Source: Legionella nagasakiensis (GTDB lineage: Bacteria; Pseudomonadota; Gammaproteobacteria; Legionellales; Legionellaceae). From it: a stretch of 64,000 nucleotides of DNA. Below the pieces are notes generated by a model. That model was not told the DNA's origin. It ran no database searches and was given only the letters and a program-made list of their open reading frames with translations. This document shows positions 38,818 to 46,307 of this stretch, in pieces (the first letter of the stretch is position 1; each line of letters opens with the position of its first letter). The stretch spans positions 118,492 to 182,491 of the forward strand of contig NZ_CAAAID010000005.1 in NCBI RefSeq assembly GCF_900639915.1. Direction: 5' to 3'. A program made the position numbers and the translations under genes.

Positions 38818-40423
38818 CGTGTTTCTCCAGCATAATGGTTCGATGTATTCCCAGGTTGTTTAAAAACGATTGATCATGGGAAACCACGATCAATGCTCCT
38901 TCATAGTGACGTAAAATCTGTTCAATGGCCTCAATGCTTCGTATATCTAAATGGTTAGTCGGTTCATCTAGAATCATTAATTGCGGGGGTATTTTGGATA
39001 AAAGACGGATGGCTAGGCCTGCACGTAAGCGTTCGCCACCACTAAGATGACAAACGGTTTTTTCAGCATCTTTATTTCTAAAATTAAAAGAAGCTAGGGC
39101 TGCATAGGATTCTTGAACTTGCATGTCAGGATTGCATGTTTGTAAATTCTCAACCAAAGAAAGATTGGGATTAAGAAAATGTACCCGTTGATCCAAGTAA
39201 CAAACCGGTGAAACGCCAAGATAAATGTCTCCTTGATAATCTTTAATATGATCTAAGATCAATTGAATTAATGTTGTTTTTCCTGTGCCATTGTTGCCTG
39301 CTATAGCCACACGCTCAGGACCTGTTATAAACAAATTAAAATCCTGAAATAAGCTAGATTGTTGAGGAAAGGCATAATTGAGTGAGTTAATGCGAAGAAC
39401 GATTTTGCCATTAGGTACCCGTGTTGACGCAAGGTTAGCATGAATGGTTTCTTTTACTTCGAGTTTAGATTGAACCATAGCTATATTTTCTTTTGCTTGT
39501 TGCTGCATTTTGTTGGCTTGCGTGGTATGTCTGGATTGCGTTCGTTCGCTTCGGCCACGCATGGAATTTGCCATCAATTTATCAATTTTTCCTTGATGCT
39601 TTAATGTTTTTCCTTGTTTTCGGCGTTGCTCGAGTTTTTCACGTGAACGTTGAATACTGCCTTGTGTTGTATGAATTTGGTGTTTGGCTTCTTGTAATTG
39701 CTGCTCTAAAGCGGCTTGATGAATTTGTTTTTGCTGCTGATAAAATGAATAATTGCCACCATAATGATTCACGCTGATTGGCGTTATTTCAATAATTTCA
39801 TCCATGGTGTCAAGCAAATGACGGTCATGGCTTACAATTAAAAACCCTTGTTTGGCTTGTTTTATCCAGGCGGACAGTTTTTTTCGTGCCAGGCTGTCCA
39901 GGTTGTTGGTAGGCTCATCCAGTAAAATGAAATCTGCATTCATAAGTATGGCGCGCGCCAATAAACATTTGGTTGTTTCCCCACCACTTAAACTTAAGAC
40001 AGGGCGTGCCAAATTCAGCTCATCCAACCCAAAGGTGGCGAATGCCTGCACCACTTTGGTATGGATGTCCCAGTCGTCTGCAACGAGCAGCAAGTCTTCT
40101 TTGGTGATTTGGCCTTGTTGAATGCGATGGAGGGCTTGCAGTTTATCTGCAATGCCTAACAGTTCGGATATCTGTTCTTTGGGGTGAGTTGGTTTATACT
40201 GCTGAGGACAATAGGCAATGCGTCCAGCACTTTTTACGCTACCATGTTGTGGCAGCATGCATTGGGCAATCAATTTTAATAAGGTTGTTTTTCCTGTTCC
40301 ATTATCACCGACAATGCCATATCGCCTTTGATTAAAAGCAAATGATACGTCCTGAAATCGAACGCTGGTGTCAGGGATGGAATAAGATAAATGATTAAGA
40401 AAAATCTGAGGTAAATTACGCAT
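38810..40423 (-). CDS. ABC-F family ribosome-associated ATPase
   Basis: 537 residues with two ABC domains and no membrane segment: first Walker A GDNGTGKTTLLK and signature LSLSGGETTKCLLARA, then a charged linker rich in Gln/Lys (about residues 220-310), then second Walker A GNNGTGKTTLIQ and LSGGERLRAGLAIRLL. The translation frame is open to 40513, but the ATG at 40423 has GGAG 8 bases upstream. ABC-F proteins act on the ribosome; some confer resistance to ribosome-targeting antibiotics. The leader ORF upstream and the ABC exporter downstream hint at such a role, not proven. Confidence 0.88.
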   Translation of the reverse strand: MRNLPQIFLNHLSYSIPDTSVRFQDVSFAFNQRRYGIVGDNGTGKTTLLKLIAQCMLPQHGSVKSAGRIAYCPQQYKPTHPKEQISELLGIADKLQALHRIQQGQITKEDLLLVADDWDIHTKVVQAFATFGLDELNLARPVLSLSGGETTKCLLARAILMNADFILLDEPTNNLDSLARKKLSAWIKQAKQGFLIVSHDRHLLDTMDEIIEITPISVNHYGGNYSFYQQQKQIHQAALEQQLQEAKHQIHTTQGSIQRSREKLEQRRKQGKTLKHQGKIDKLMANSMRGRSERTQSRHTTQANKMQQQAKENIAMVQSKLEVKETIHANLASTRVPNGKIVLRINSLNYAFPQQSSLFQDFNLFITGPERVAIAGNNGTGKTTLIQLILDHIKDYQGDIYLGVSPVCYLDQRVHFLNPNLSLVENLQTCNPDMQVQESYAALASFNFRNKDAEKTVCHLSGGERLRAGLAIRLLSKIPPQLMILDEPTNHLDIRSIEAIEQILRHYEGALIVVSHDQSFLNNLGIHRTIMLEKHDG

Positions 40424-40463
40424 GAATAATCTCCGTTTTTGTGCCAAAACAAAAAATGGAAAA

Positions 40464-40475
40464 TTACTTGCGCAT
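40464..40475 (-). promoter_or_regulatory. possible leader ORF (Met-Arg-Lys) in the ABC-F 5' leader
   Basis: Downstream of the promoter at 40509-40538, the minus strand reads ATG CGC AAG stop, with AGGTG 8 bases before the ATG. Further on, TTTTTGT and ACAAAAA can pair as a hairpin just before the ABC-F ribosome site, and CTCC just upstream of the leader ATG can pair with GGAG of that site. Short leader peptides with such alternative pairing control several ABC-F resistance genes. Seen in sequence; function is inference. Confidence 0.35.
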
Positions 40476-40508
40476 TGGAGGAACACCTGTTGAAAATAAT
40501 GGCTAATA

Positions 40509-40538
40509 AGCATACACGAAATAGAATAATAATGTCAA
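40509..40538 (-). promoter_or_regulatory. putative sigma-70 promoter of the ABC-F/ABC exporter operon
   Basis: On the minus strand, TTGACA (40533-40538) and TATGCT (40509-40514) are 18 bases apart, with a TG just before the -10. It lies about 85 bases upstream of the ABC-F start, leaving a leader of roughly 80 nt. Confidence 0.6.
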
Positions 40539-40582
40539 TTCTTGCTCTACAAGATAGAAAAATAAAAATAAATGAGGAACCG

Positions 40583-40611
40583 TTGACTCCTTCATCATGC
40601 CTCGTTAGTAT
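40583..40611 (+). promoter_or_regulatory. putative sigma-70 promoter of the thiamin operon
   Basis: TTGACT (40583-40588), 17-base spacer, TAGTAT (40606-40611), just ahead of the TPP riboswitch. It is divergent from the ABC-F promoter; the two -35 elements are about 45 bases apart. Confidence 0.6.
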
Positions 40612-40622
40612 GTAAAAAAAAT

Positions 40623-40705
40623 TCACCAGGGGTGCTCTGAAATTAATCAGGGCTGAGAAACACCCTTATAACCTGCACTGGATAATGCCTGCGGAGGGAG
40701 AGTGA
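40623..40705 (+). ncRNA. TPP riboswitch (THI element)
   Basis: The conserved blocks occur in order: GGGGTGC (40629-40635), GGCTGAGAAACACCC (40651-40665), ACCTG (40671-40675), CTGGATAATGCC (40678-40689) and GCGGAGGGAG (40691-40700). It ends in the purine-rich stretch that serves as the thiE ribosome site, and TCAC at 40623-40626 can pair with GTGA at 40702-40705 as part of P1. TPP binding would therefore hide the start region and block translation of thiE. Confidence 0.93.
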
Positions 40706-41337
40706 TGATATCCACACTCAAATTGTGTTTAGTAACACATATTCATGGTTGTTCATTTTCAAGTTATCTGAAGTTCATTCAGCAAGCGGTGAATGGCGGG
40801 ATAACGTCAATACAGTTGCGCGATAAGAATAGTTCTCTCTCCGAGTTACACCACCGGGCTCAAATCCTCAAATCGATTTTACAACCTTTGTCGGTACCTC
40901 TCATCATCAATGATTCCGTTGAACTGGCTTATGCCGTTGATGCTGAAGGCGTTCATTTGGGACAGGCTGATGCTTCCCCCATATTGGCTCGTGATTATTT
41001 AGGTTCACAAAAGCTCATTGGTTTATCCATTGAATCCTTTTCAGACTTGGAGTATGCCAATACATTGGATTGTCTTGATTATGTTGCCGCTAGTGCAGTT
41101 TTCCCGAGCCTAACCAAAACGGATTGTAAAACCATCTGGCAATTAGATGGTTTAAGAGCCTTGGTAAACTCATCAAGGCATCCGGTCATTGCAATAGGGG
41201 GAATTAACACGTCTAACCTGCAATCCGTTCTTGAACACGGCGCTTATGGAGCAGCTGTGGTTAGTGCGGTCCATCAGGTCACGGATCATCAACAAGCTGC
41301 AAGCGCATTAAGGAAAATTATTGATGAACATTATTAG
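40705..41337 (+). CDS. thiE: thiamin-phosphate pyrophosphorylase
   Basis: Joins HMP pyrophosphate with thiazole phosphate to give thiamin phosphate. 210 residues with SIQLRDKNSSL, PLIINDSVELAYAVDAEGVHLGQAD and VIAIGGINTSNL, the ThiE fold blocks. GTG at 40702 and ATG at 40705 are both possible; the ribosome site lies inside the TPP riboswitch. First gene of thiE-thiM-thiD-tenA; overlaps thiM. Confidence 0.93.
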   Translation: MISTLKLCLVTHIHGCSFSSYLKFIQQAVNGGITSIQLRDKNSSLSELHHRAQILKSILQPLSVPLIINDSVELAYAVDAEGVHLGQADASPILARDYLGSQKLIGLSIESFSDLEYANTLDCLDYVAASAVFPSLTKTDCKTIWQLDGLRALVNSSRHPVIAIGGINTSNLQSVLEHGAYGAAVVSAVHQVTDHQQAASALRKIIDEHY

Positions 41338-42106
41338 CCAAGATAGGGCGATTATTGCTCAAATAAGAGCACAAAAACCTTTGATTTTGAATTTGACAAA
41401 CCATGTATCCATCGAATTAGTCGCCAATGGTTTATTGTGTATCGGTGCTTCACCGGTGATGAGCTTTGCGGAAAAAGAGCTTGAATCTTTACTGCAATGT
41501 TCCAGGGCAGTTGTGATTAATATTGGAACGTTAAACACGGATTTTATCTCTTTAGCTCAAAAAGCATGCAAATTTGCCAATCAGCTTACTGTACCCATTA
41601 TTCTTGATCCAGTGGGAGCAGGGGCGAGTCTTCTTCGTACGAATGCTTGCTGGCAATTGCTGGACTCCAACTCCATTGCAGTGGTTCGTGGTAATGCCAG
41701 TGAAATCATGGCATTGATTGACTTAAACGTCAGAACGAACGGTGTAGATAGTTCCGAGGCTGTCGCGCAAGCAATTTCAGCAGCACAACGACTTGCGTCA
41801 TTAAGTCAGGCCGTGATTGCAATCAGCGGGGAGATGGATGTGATCGTTAGCCAGACTCAGTCGGCTTGTATTCATGGAGGTTCAGAAATCATGCCGTATG
41901 TAACTGGCACAGGTTGCTTGTTTACTGCAGTTATTGCGGCTTTTTGTGCTGTCTATAACGATTATTATGTGGCGGCACAAGCCGCAGCACGATTTTATGG
42001 TGCCTGTGGCCAGCTGGCTGCTGATAAGGTGCAAGGACCTGGTTCTTTTAAAATGCATTTTCTGGATGCGTTGTATCAATATTCACATGAGAAAAGCGAT
42101 GAATAA
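41324..42106 (+). CDS. thiM: hydroxyethylthiazole kinase
   Basis: Phosphorylates salvaged thiazole alcohol for ThiE. 260 residues with LNLTNHVSIELVANGLLCIGASPVMS, VILDPVGAGAS and VTGTGCLFTAVIAAF, typical ThiM motifs. The ATG at 41324 lies within the end of thiE (14-base overlap), and thiD overlaps its end by 8 bases. Confidence 0.94.
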   Translation: MNIISQDRAIIAQIRAQKPLILNLTNHVSIELVANGLLCIGASPVMSFAEKELESLLQCSRAVVINIGTLNTDFISLAQKACKFANQLTVPIILDPVGAGASLLRTNACWQLLDSNSIAVVRGNASEIMALIDLNVRTNGVDSSEAVAQAISAAQRLASLSQAVIAISGEMDVIVSQTQSACIHGGSEIMPYVTGTGCLFTAVIAAFCAVYNDYYVAAQAAARFYGACGQLAADKVQGPGSFKMHFLDALYQYSHEKSDE

Positions 42107-42950
42107 AAAAAACTATCCATGCGTATTGACCATTGCTGGAACTGATCCTTCGGGTGGTGCCGGAATCCAGGCAGATATTAAAGTGATTTCAGCAACAGGA
42201 TGTTACGCTGCTTCCGTCATTACTGCGCTTGTTGCGCAAAATACCCAAGGTGTGCAGGCTATTTTAGACGTGCCAGCTTCTTTTATTCAACAACAACTTG
42301 ATTCAGTTTGTCAGGATTTAAACATGGCTAGTGTGAAAATTGGCATGCTACACAATATGGAAGTCATTGATGTGGTAGCCCAAGCTCTTCAAGTGTACAA
42401 ACCTAGGCATGTTGTACTCGATCCGGTGATGGTGGCAAAAAATGGTTCTCCGTTGCTTAAAATAGAAACGCTTTCGTATCTTAAGAGCAGACTTTTCCCA
42501 AACGTTCATTTGCTTACCCCGAATTTGTTTGAGGCAGAAAAGATATTGAACGTTGCTATTGCAACCATGGATGAGATGGTTGATGCTGCAAAAACGATGG
42601 CAGAAGCCTATGGCGTAAATGTCTTACTCAAGGGTGGCCACTTAAATTCTTCACAGGCTTCTGACGTATTTTATTCTATAAAAACACAAACCATGACATG
42701 GTTTCATTCCAAGCGCATTGTTACTAAAAATACCCATGGAACTGGCTGCAGTTTATCGGCGGCAATTGCTTCTTTTTTAGCGCTGGGAGAATCGTTAGAC
42801 GTCGCAATTGGATTTGCAAAACACTATCTTACTAATGCGCTTGCGTCAGCAAGCCATCTTCACATCGGTCATGGCCATGGCCCTGTTGATCATTTTTATT
42901 TTTTGGAAGATTTACGTGCTCATCTTGCAACACATGCTGCGTGCCGCTGA
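42099..42950 (+). CDS. thiD: hydroxymethylpyrimidine/phosphomethylpyrimidine kinase
   Basis: Two-step kinase making HMP pyrophosphate. 283 residues: VLTIAGTDPSGGAGIQADIK at the N-terminus, VLDPVMVAKNG, LLTPNLFEAEKIL and KNTHGTGCSLSAAIASFLA. The open frame begins earlier inside thiM, but the ATG at 42099 gives the family start. Overlaps tenA by 17 bases. Confidence 0.95.
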   Translation: MNKKNYPCVLTIAGTDPSGGAGIQADIKVISATGCYAASVITALVAQNTQGVQAILDVPASFIQQQLDSVCQDLNMASVKIGMLHNMEVIDVVAQALQVYKPRHVVLDPVMVAKNGSPLLKIETLSYLKSRLFPNVHLLTPNLFEAEKILNVAIATMDEMVDAAKTMAEAYGVNVLLKGGHLNSSQASDVFYSIKTQTMTWFHSKRIVTKNTHGTGCSLSAAIASFLALGESLDVAIGFAKHYLTNALASASHLHIGHGHGPVDHFYFLEDLRAHLATHAACR

Positions 42951-43620
42951 AGCGAACGTGCATAAAATATATACTCATCCATTTAATCGTAATTTATATC
43001 GTGGCACATTGCCTCCAGCGGCTTTTAGACATTTTGTGATGCAAGATCAAATTTATCTTCATCATTTTGCTAAAACCTTGATGGTTATTACCAAGCGTTT
43101 ACCTAATAAAGAACAGCAATATAAATTTGAACGTCTCGCCACTAAAATGATACGTACAGAGCAAACGTTGTTACAAAAATACTTAAAGCCATCTCCCTAT
43201 CTATTTTTTTCCTCTCATCCAGCTAGAACAGAATCACCAATCATTAAAGCGTATCGTATGCATCTTCATGAGAGTGCAGAACATGCTTCCCTTGCCACGG
43301 CAATCGCAGGTTGTATCCCTTGCTTTTGGATTTATTGCAGCTTGGGCGAGCAAATGCCCACGGTATTACTGCCCGGCAATCATCTCTATAAAAATTGGCT
43401 CCAAACATATTCAAGCCCATCATTCAGAATCGCAACACAACACGTTGTGGAAATATTTAACGAATATGCTCAATGCGAGCAGGAACAAAGAGCGATTGAT
43501 GCTATGACAAGTGGATTTTGCCGTTCTGTTTCCTATGAACGTTGTTTTTTAGACGAAGCCTATGAAATCTCTTGCTCACATTCGGTTGATTATTCTGAAC
43601 CATTGAATTCATGTCTGTAG
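42934..43620 (+). CDS. tenA: TenA-family thiaminase II/aminopyrimidine aminohydrolase
   Basis: Salvages pyrimidine from degraded thiamin by hydrolysing aminomethylpyrimidine to HMP, the ThiD substrate. 228 residues with HPFNRNLYRGTLPPAAFRHFVMQDQIYLHHFAKTL-type start (residues 14-48), the CIPCFWIY active-site region in the middle, and a C-terminal SVSYERCFLDEAYE helix. The ATG at 42934 overlaps thiD by 17 bases. Last gene of the TPP-controlled operon. Confidence 0.9.
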   Translation: MLRAAEANVHKIYTHPFNRNLYRGTLPPAAFRHFVMQDQIYLHHFAKTLMVITKRLPNKEQQYKFERLATKMIRTEQTLLQKYLKPSPYLFFSSHPARTESPIIKAYRMHLHESAEHASLATAIAGCIPCFWIYCSLGEQMPTVLLPGNHLYKNWLQTYSSPSFRIATQHVVEIFNEYAQCEQEQRAIDAMTSGFCRSVSYERCFLDEAYEISCSHSVDYSEPLNSCL

Positions 43621-43706
43621 TCGAATTTCACCTAAATGTTAAAAAATAGTTGTTACTTAAAAATTGTACTATTCTTAATGGTTGGACACGGTAATGGAGG
43701 GTATTT

Positions 43707-45134
43707 ATGGTGGCATTAGGGACGCAACATTCATTGGCAATGACAACAGCCATGGAACCTATTCAAATCAAACACATCATTATGATGGGCGATAGTCTTT
43801 CAGATCGCGGGACATTAAACAAGCGATTCTTATTTGGCTGTATTCCCATGAGTTATATAAGCGGACTGAATAAATACTCACCAGATGGGCGCTTTACAAA
43901 TGGTTTGGTATGGAGCGACCATGTCACAGCAAGCATCGCCAGTGATTTTACAATTAAACGATTGCAAAAAAAACGGCATATGGATGATACGGATATTGCG
44001 GACGCGGTGATCGCACGTGATAAGCGTATTTTGCATGCAATTTATGACAGTTACTCGCTCGATGATGATCGATTTGTTAATTACCGTGGCAAAGTGTGGG
44101 TAAGGAGTTATTGTGAAGGTGGACTAATGTCACATGATTACGGTTGGACACTTAGCTCAAGCATTACCCGTTTTTTCAGCCGCATTATATTGTCTGCTTT
44201 GGCGGATATGAGAAAAAAGATTTTACAGTATGATAAAGAACATCATATTTCTTATCAACAAAAAGCAGAAACACTTGTCGTTGAATGGTCTGGTGCTAAC
44301 GACTTAGTAACCGTTAATGCAAAACCTTCCATCGAGGAAGTGGATAAAGCGATTGCAGCAAGAATCCAAAATGTTAAAAAACTCATGGCCGCAGGCTATC
44401 GACATTTTGTTTTATTTAACCTGCCCGACTTATCGCTAACCCCTCGCTTTCAGGCAAAATCCGAGAAAGAACGTGAAGAAGCCAGGCGGTGTTCCCTGTA
44501 TTTCAACACACAATTACAGAACGCTTGTGAGCAATTGAACCGTGATTATCCATATTGTGTCGTGGATGTTTTTGATGTAAATACTGAATTCTCAGACATC
44601 TATCAAAATCCGTCACGGTATTATTTTGACCCTGCAAAACGAGCAACTGCCTATACAGAATCTGCCGATTTTGATGACCCATCCGATGGTTTTTCCCCTG
44701 CCAGTGGATACATGTTTTATGATGACTTGCATCCTTCGGCAGATATGCATGCTTTGTTGGCTTATCATTTCTATTCGCGCTTATCAACGCGGTATGAGCT
44801 CCTGGAACCCGATCGAGTTTTAAAACCCCAAAAAGCGTGTTCTGAGGAAGCATTGCTTGCCTGTTTTCGCAAGCAGTATGAAGCGTCTCTTGATAAAGAT
44901 AAGCAGGGCTTTTTTTATTCTTTGCAACGCTCTAGACTTGATTATAAACAGGCTTCTCTGGAGAAAATACTGCGCCATGCGCTTCAGGAAGGCGGTACAC
45001 GAACTCGTCATGTATTAAAAGCGCTTGGTTGGCTAAGCAAAGAGGGAGAGTTGATGCTGGATGTTCCTGTTTTGCAAAAAGCGATGGCTAATATTTCTGC
45101 TGGTGTACCTTTGACAGCTACAAAAAGTGGTTAG
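43707..45134 (+). CDS. GDSL/SGNH-family lipase or acyltransferase, paralogue of the 24.6-kb gene; candidate effector
   Basis: 475 residues: Ser30 in MMGDSLSDRG, Asn198 in WSGANDLVTV, Asp339/His342 in YDDLHPSADMH. It aligns along nearly its whole length with the protein at 24610-26100, sharing long identical runs such as GYRHFVLFNLPDLSLTPR, but lacks that protein's acidic insert. GGAGGG precedes the ATG. No signal peptide is visible, although the first 16 residues are mildly hydrophobic. C-terminal extension of about 120 residues beyond the catalytic His, ending in a small polar tail. Confidence 0.8.
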   Translation: MVALGTQHSLAMTTAMEPIQIKHIIMMGDSLSDRGTLNKRFLFGCIPMSYISGLNKYSPDGRFTNGLVWSDHVTASIASDFTIKRLQKKRHMDDTDIADAVIARDKRILHAIYDSYSLDDDRFVNYRGKVWVRSYCEGGLMSHDYGWTLSSSITRFFSRIILSALADMRKKILQYDKEHHISYQQKAETLVVEWSGANDLVTVNAKPSIEEVDKAIAARIQNVKKLMAAGYRHFVLFNLPDLSLTPRFQAKSEKEREEARRCSLYFNTQLQNACEQLNRDYPYCVVDVFDVNTEFSDIYQNPSRYYFDPAKRATAYTESADFDDPSDGFSPASGYMFYDDLHPSADMHALLAYHFYSRLSTRYELLEPDRVLKPQKACSEEALLACFRKQYEASLDKDKQGFFYSLQRSRLDYKQASLEKILRHALQEGGTRTRHVLKALGWLSKEGELMLDVPVLQKAMANISAGVPLTATKSG

Positions 45135-45234
45135 TACATTTACTTTGTATATTTATAAAATTTTCTATTTAATAAAATAATAATCTTTATGTTCTATAAT
45201 TATTCAATAAATTGATTTTTTATTGGATAGAAAC

Positions 45235-46290
45235 ATGCCTAGTGATTTAAGCGTCAGACGAGATAGTGAATTTTTTATCTCAATCGCCAAGCAAGGAATA
45301 CATAGTTTTCTCATGCTTGGGGTGGTTGGTGAGGATGGTTCGCCGCAGTTATTGGCAAGAGTCGGGAAGACGAATGACATTGACCCTGATTTTGCAAGTC
45401 AAGTCACCATGGCGAGAAAAGCAATTGCCAGTCAAACTATGGCAAGGCTTGCCGATGAAGGGATTGCTCGTGGCAAGGATCATAAGGCAGACGTTAATTA
45501 TAAAGCGTATGCTATCAATTATGAGCAATTTAAACAGTTTCTGGAATTAATTGGAGACATTGAAAAAAGGCAGCTTGCTAATCCAGCCATTCGGGACGCT
45601 GTGGAAAGAGAATCCAATTCTAGAATAGAATGTTATGTACCTAAGGAGGGTGAAGCGGATTCGGATAGGATAACCTTAATATATCGAACACTCGAGAGTG
45701 CAGGGTATCATCGAGACCCTTCTGCTGAGCCTTCGGCTACTGTGACTGGTGCGCAAAGCTTGCATGTCAGCAATACCTGCCGAACGACTGCGCTTAATAT
45801 TCTTGAATCGATTTTGGGTTTTAAAACCAATGTGTCCCGCTATTTTTTTATTGAACCGGATTATAAAAGCAAATTGCGCGCGGGCCAGCCGGATAAGGAT
45901 AGTTTTTATATTCTGCCGCCCCCTCCCAATACATGTCCTGATTTATCCGCTCAACAACAATATGTATTAGAAAAATTATACGCAAGGCTGGAAAAAATCC
46001 CTAAAATAAAACCGGAAGATCCTGAAACTCGTAAAAAGTTTGATAAATTAAAAGACTTATATAAATCACTGGTCGGGGAAAACAGGTTGTCTGCAAGCGA
46101 TCTTTTAGTAAAAATCAATGAACATGAAAGAATAAATAAAGAGGTTTTACATAAAAAGCGAGATCCAAACTTTTTTAGCAGACTCTTTTCAACGTCAACG
46201 TCTACTGAAAAAATGTATAAAGAAATGCGGAGGCACTTAGAATTAGAACGTGAGGAGAATAAAGAAGAAGACAGGCCCGCTCCAAAATAA
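45235..46290 (+). CDS. unrecognised protein, candidate Dot/Icm effector
   Basis: 351 residues from the ATG at 45235 (GGATAG upstream; a TTG at 45223 is less likely). I do not recognise the family. The first half contains GIHSFLMLGVVGEDGSPQLL and a Cys182 in HVSNTCRTTALNILESILGF, followed by a helical, lysine-rich second half and a very charged end (HLELEREENKEEDRPAPK) of the E-block type seen in translocated Legionella proteins. The conserved-looking His and Cys blocks could be a cysteine-enzyme site, but this is guesswork. Confidence 0.6.
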   Translation: MPSDLSVRRDSEFFISIAKQGIHSFLMLGVVGEDGSPQLLARVGKTNDIDPDFASQVTMARKAIASQTMARLADEGIARGKDHKADVNYKAYAINYEQFKQFLELIGDIEKRQLANPAIRDAVERESNSRIECYVPKEGEADSDRITLIYRTLESAGYHRDPSAEPSATVTGAQSLHVSNTCRTTALNILESILGFKTNVSRYFFIEPDYKSKLRAGQPDKDSFYILPPPPNTCPDLSAQQQYVLEKLYARLEKIPKIKPEDPETRKKFDKLKDLYKSLVGENRLSASDLLVKINEHERINKEVLHKKRDPNFFSRLFSTSTSTEKMYKEMRRHLELEREENKEEDRPAPK

Positions 46291-46307
46291 TCATCGTATT
46301 ATCATGA

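Noticed and set aside
36229-40423. Grouping the GNAT at 36229 with the ABC-F/ABC exporter as one resistance island
   Set aside because: The GNAT is on the opposite strand with its own promoter, and nothing besides proximity ties them.
43707-45134. Calling the second GDSL protein a Sec-secreted lipase
   Set aside because: The first residues before the GDSL motif are too short and too polar for a signal peptide.
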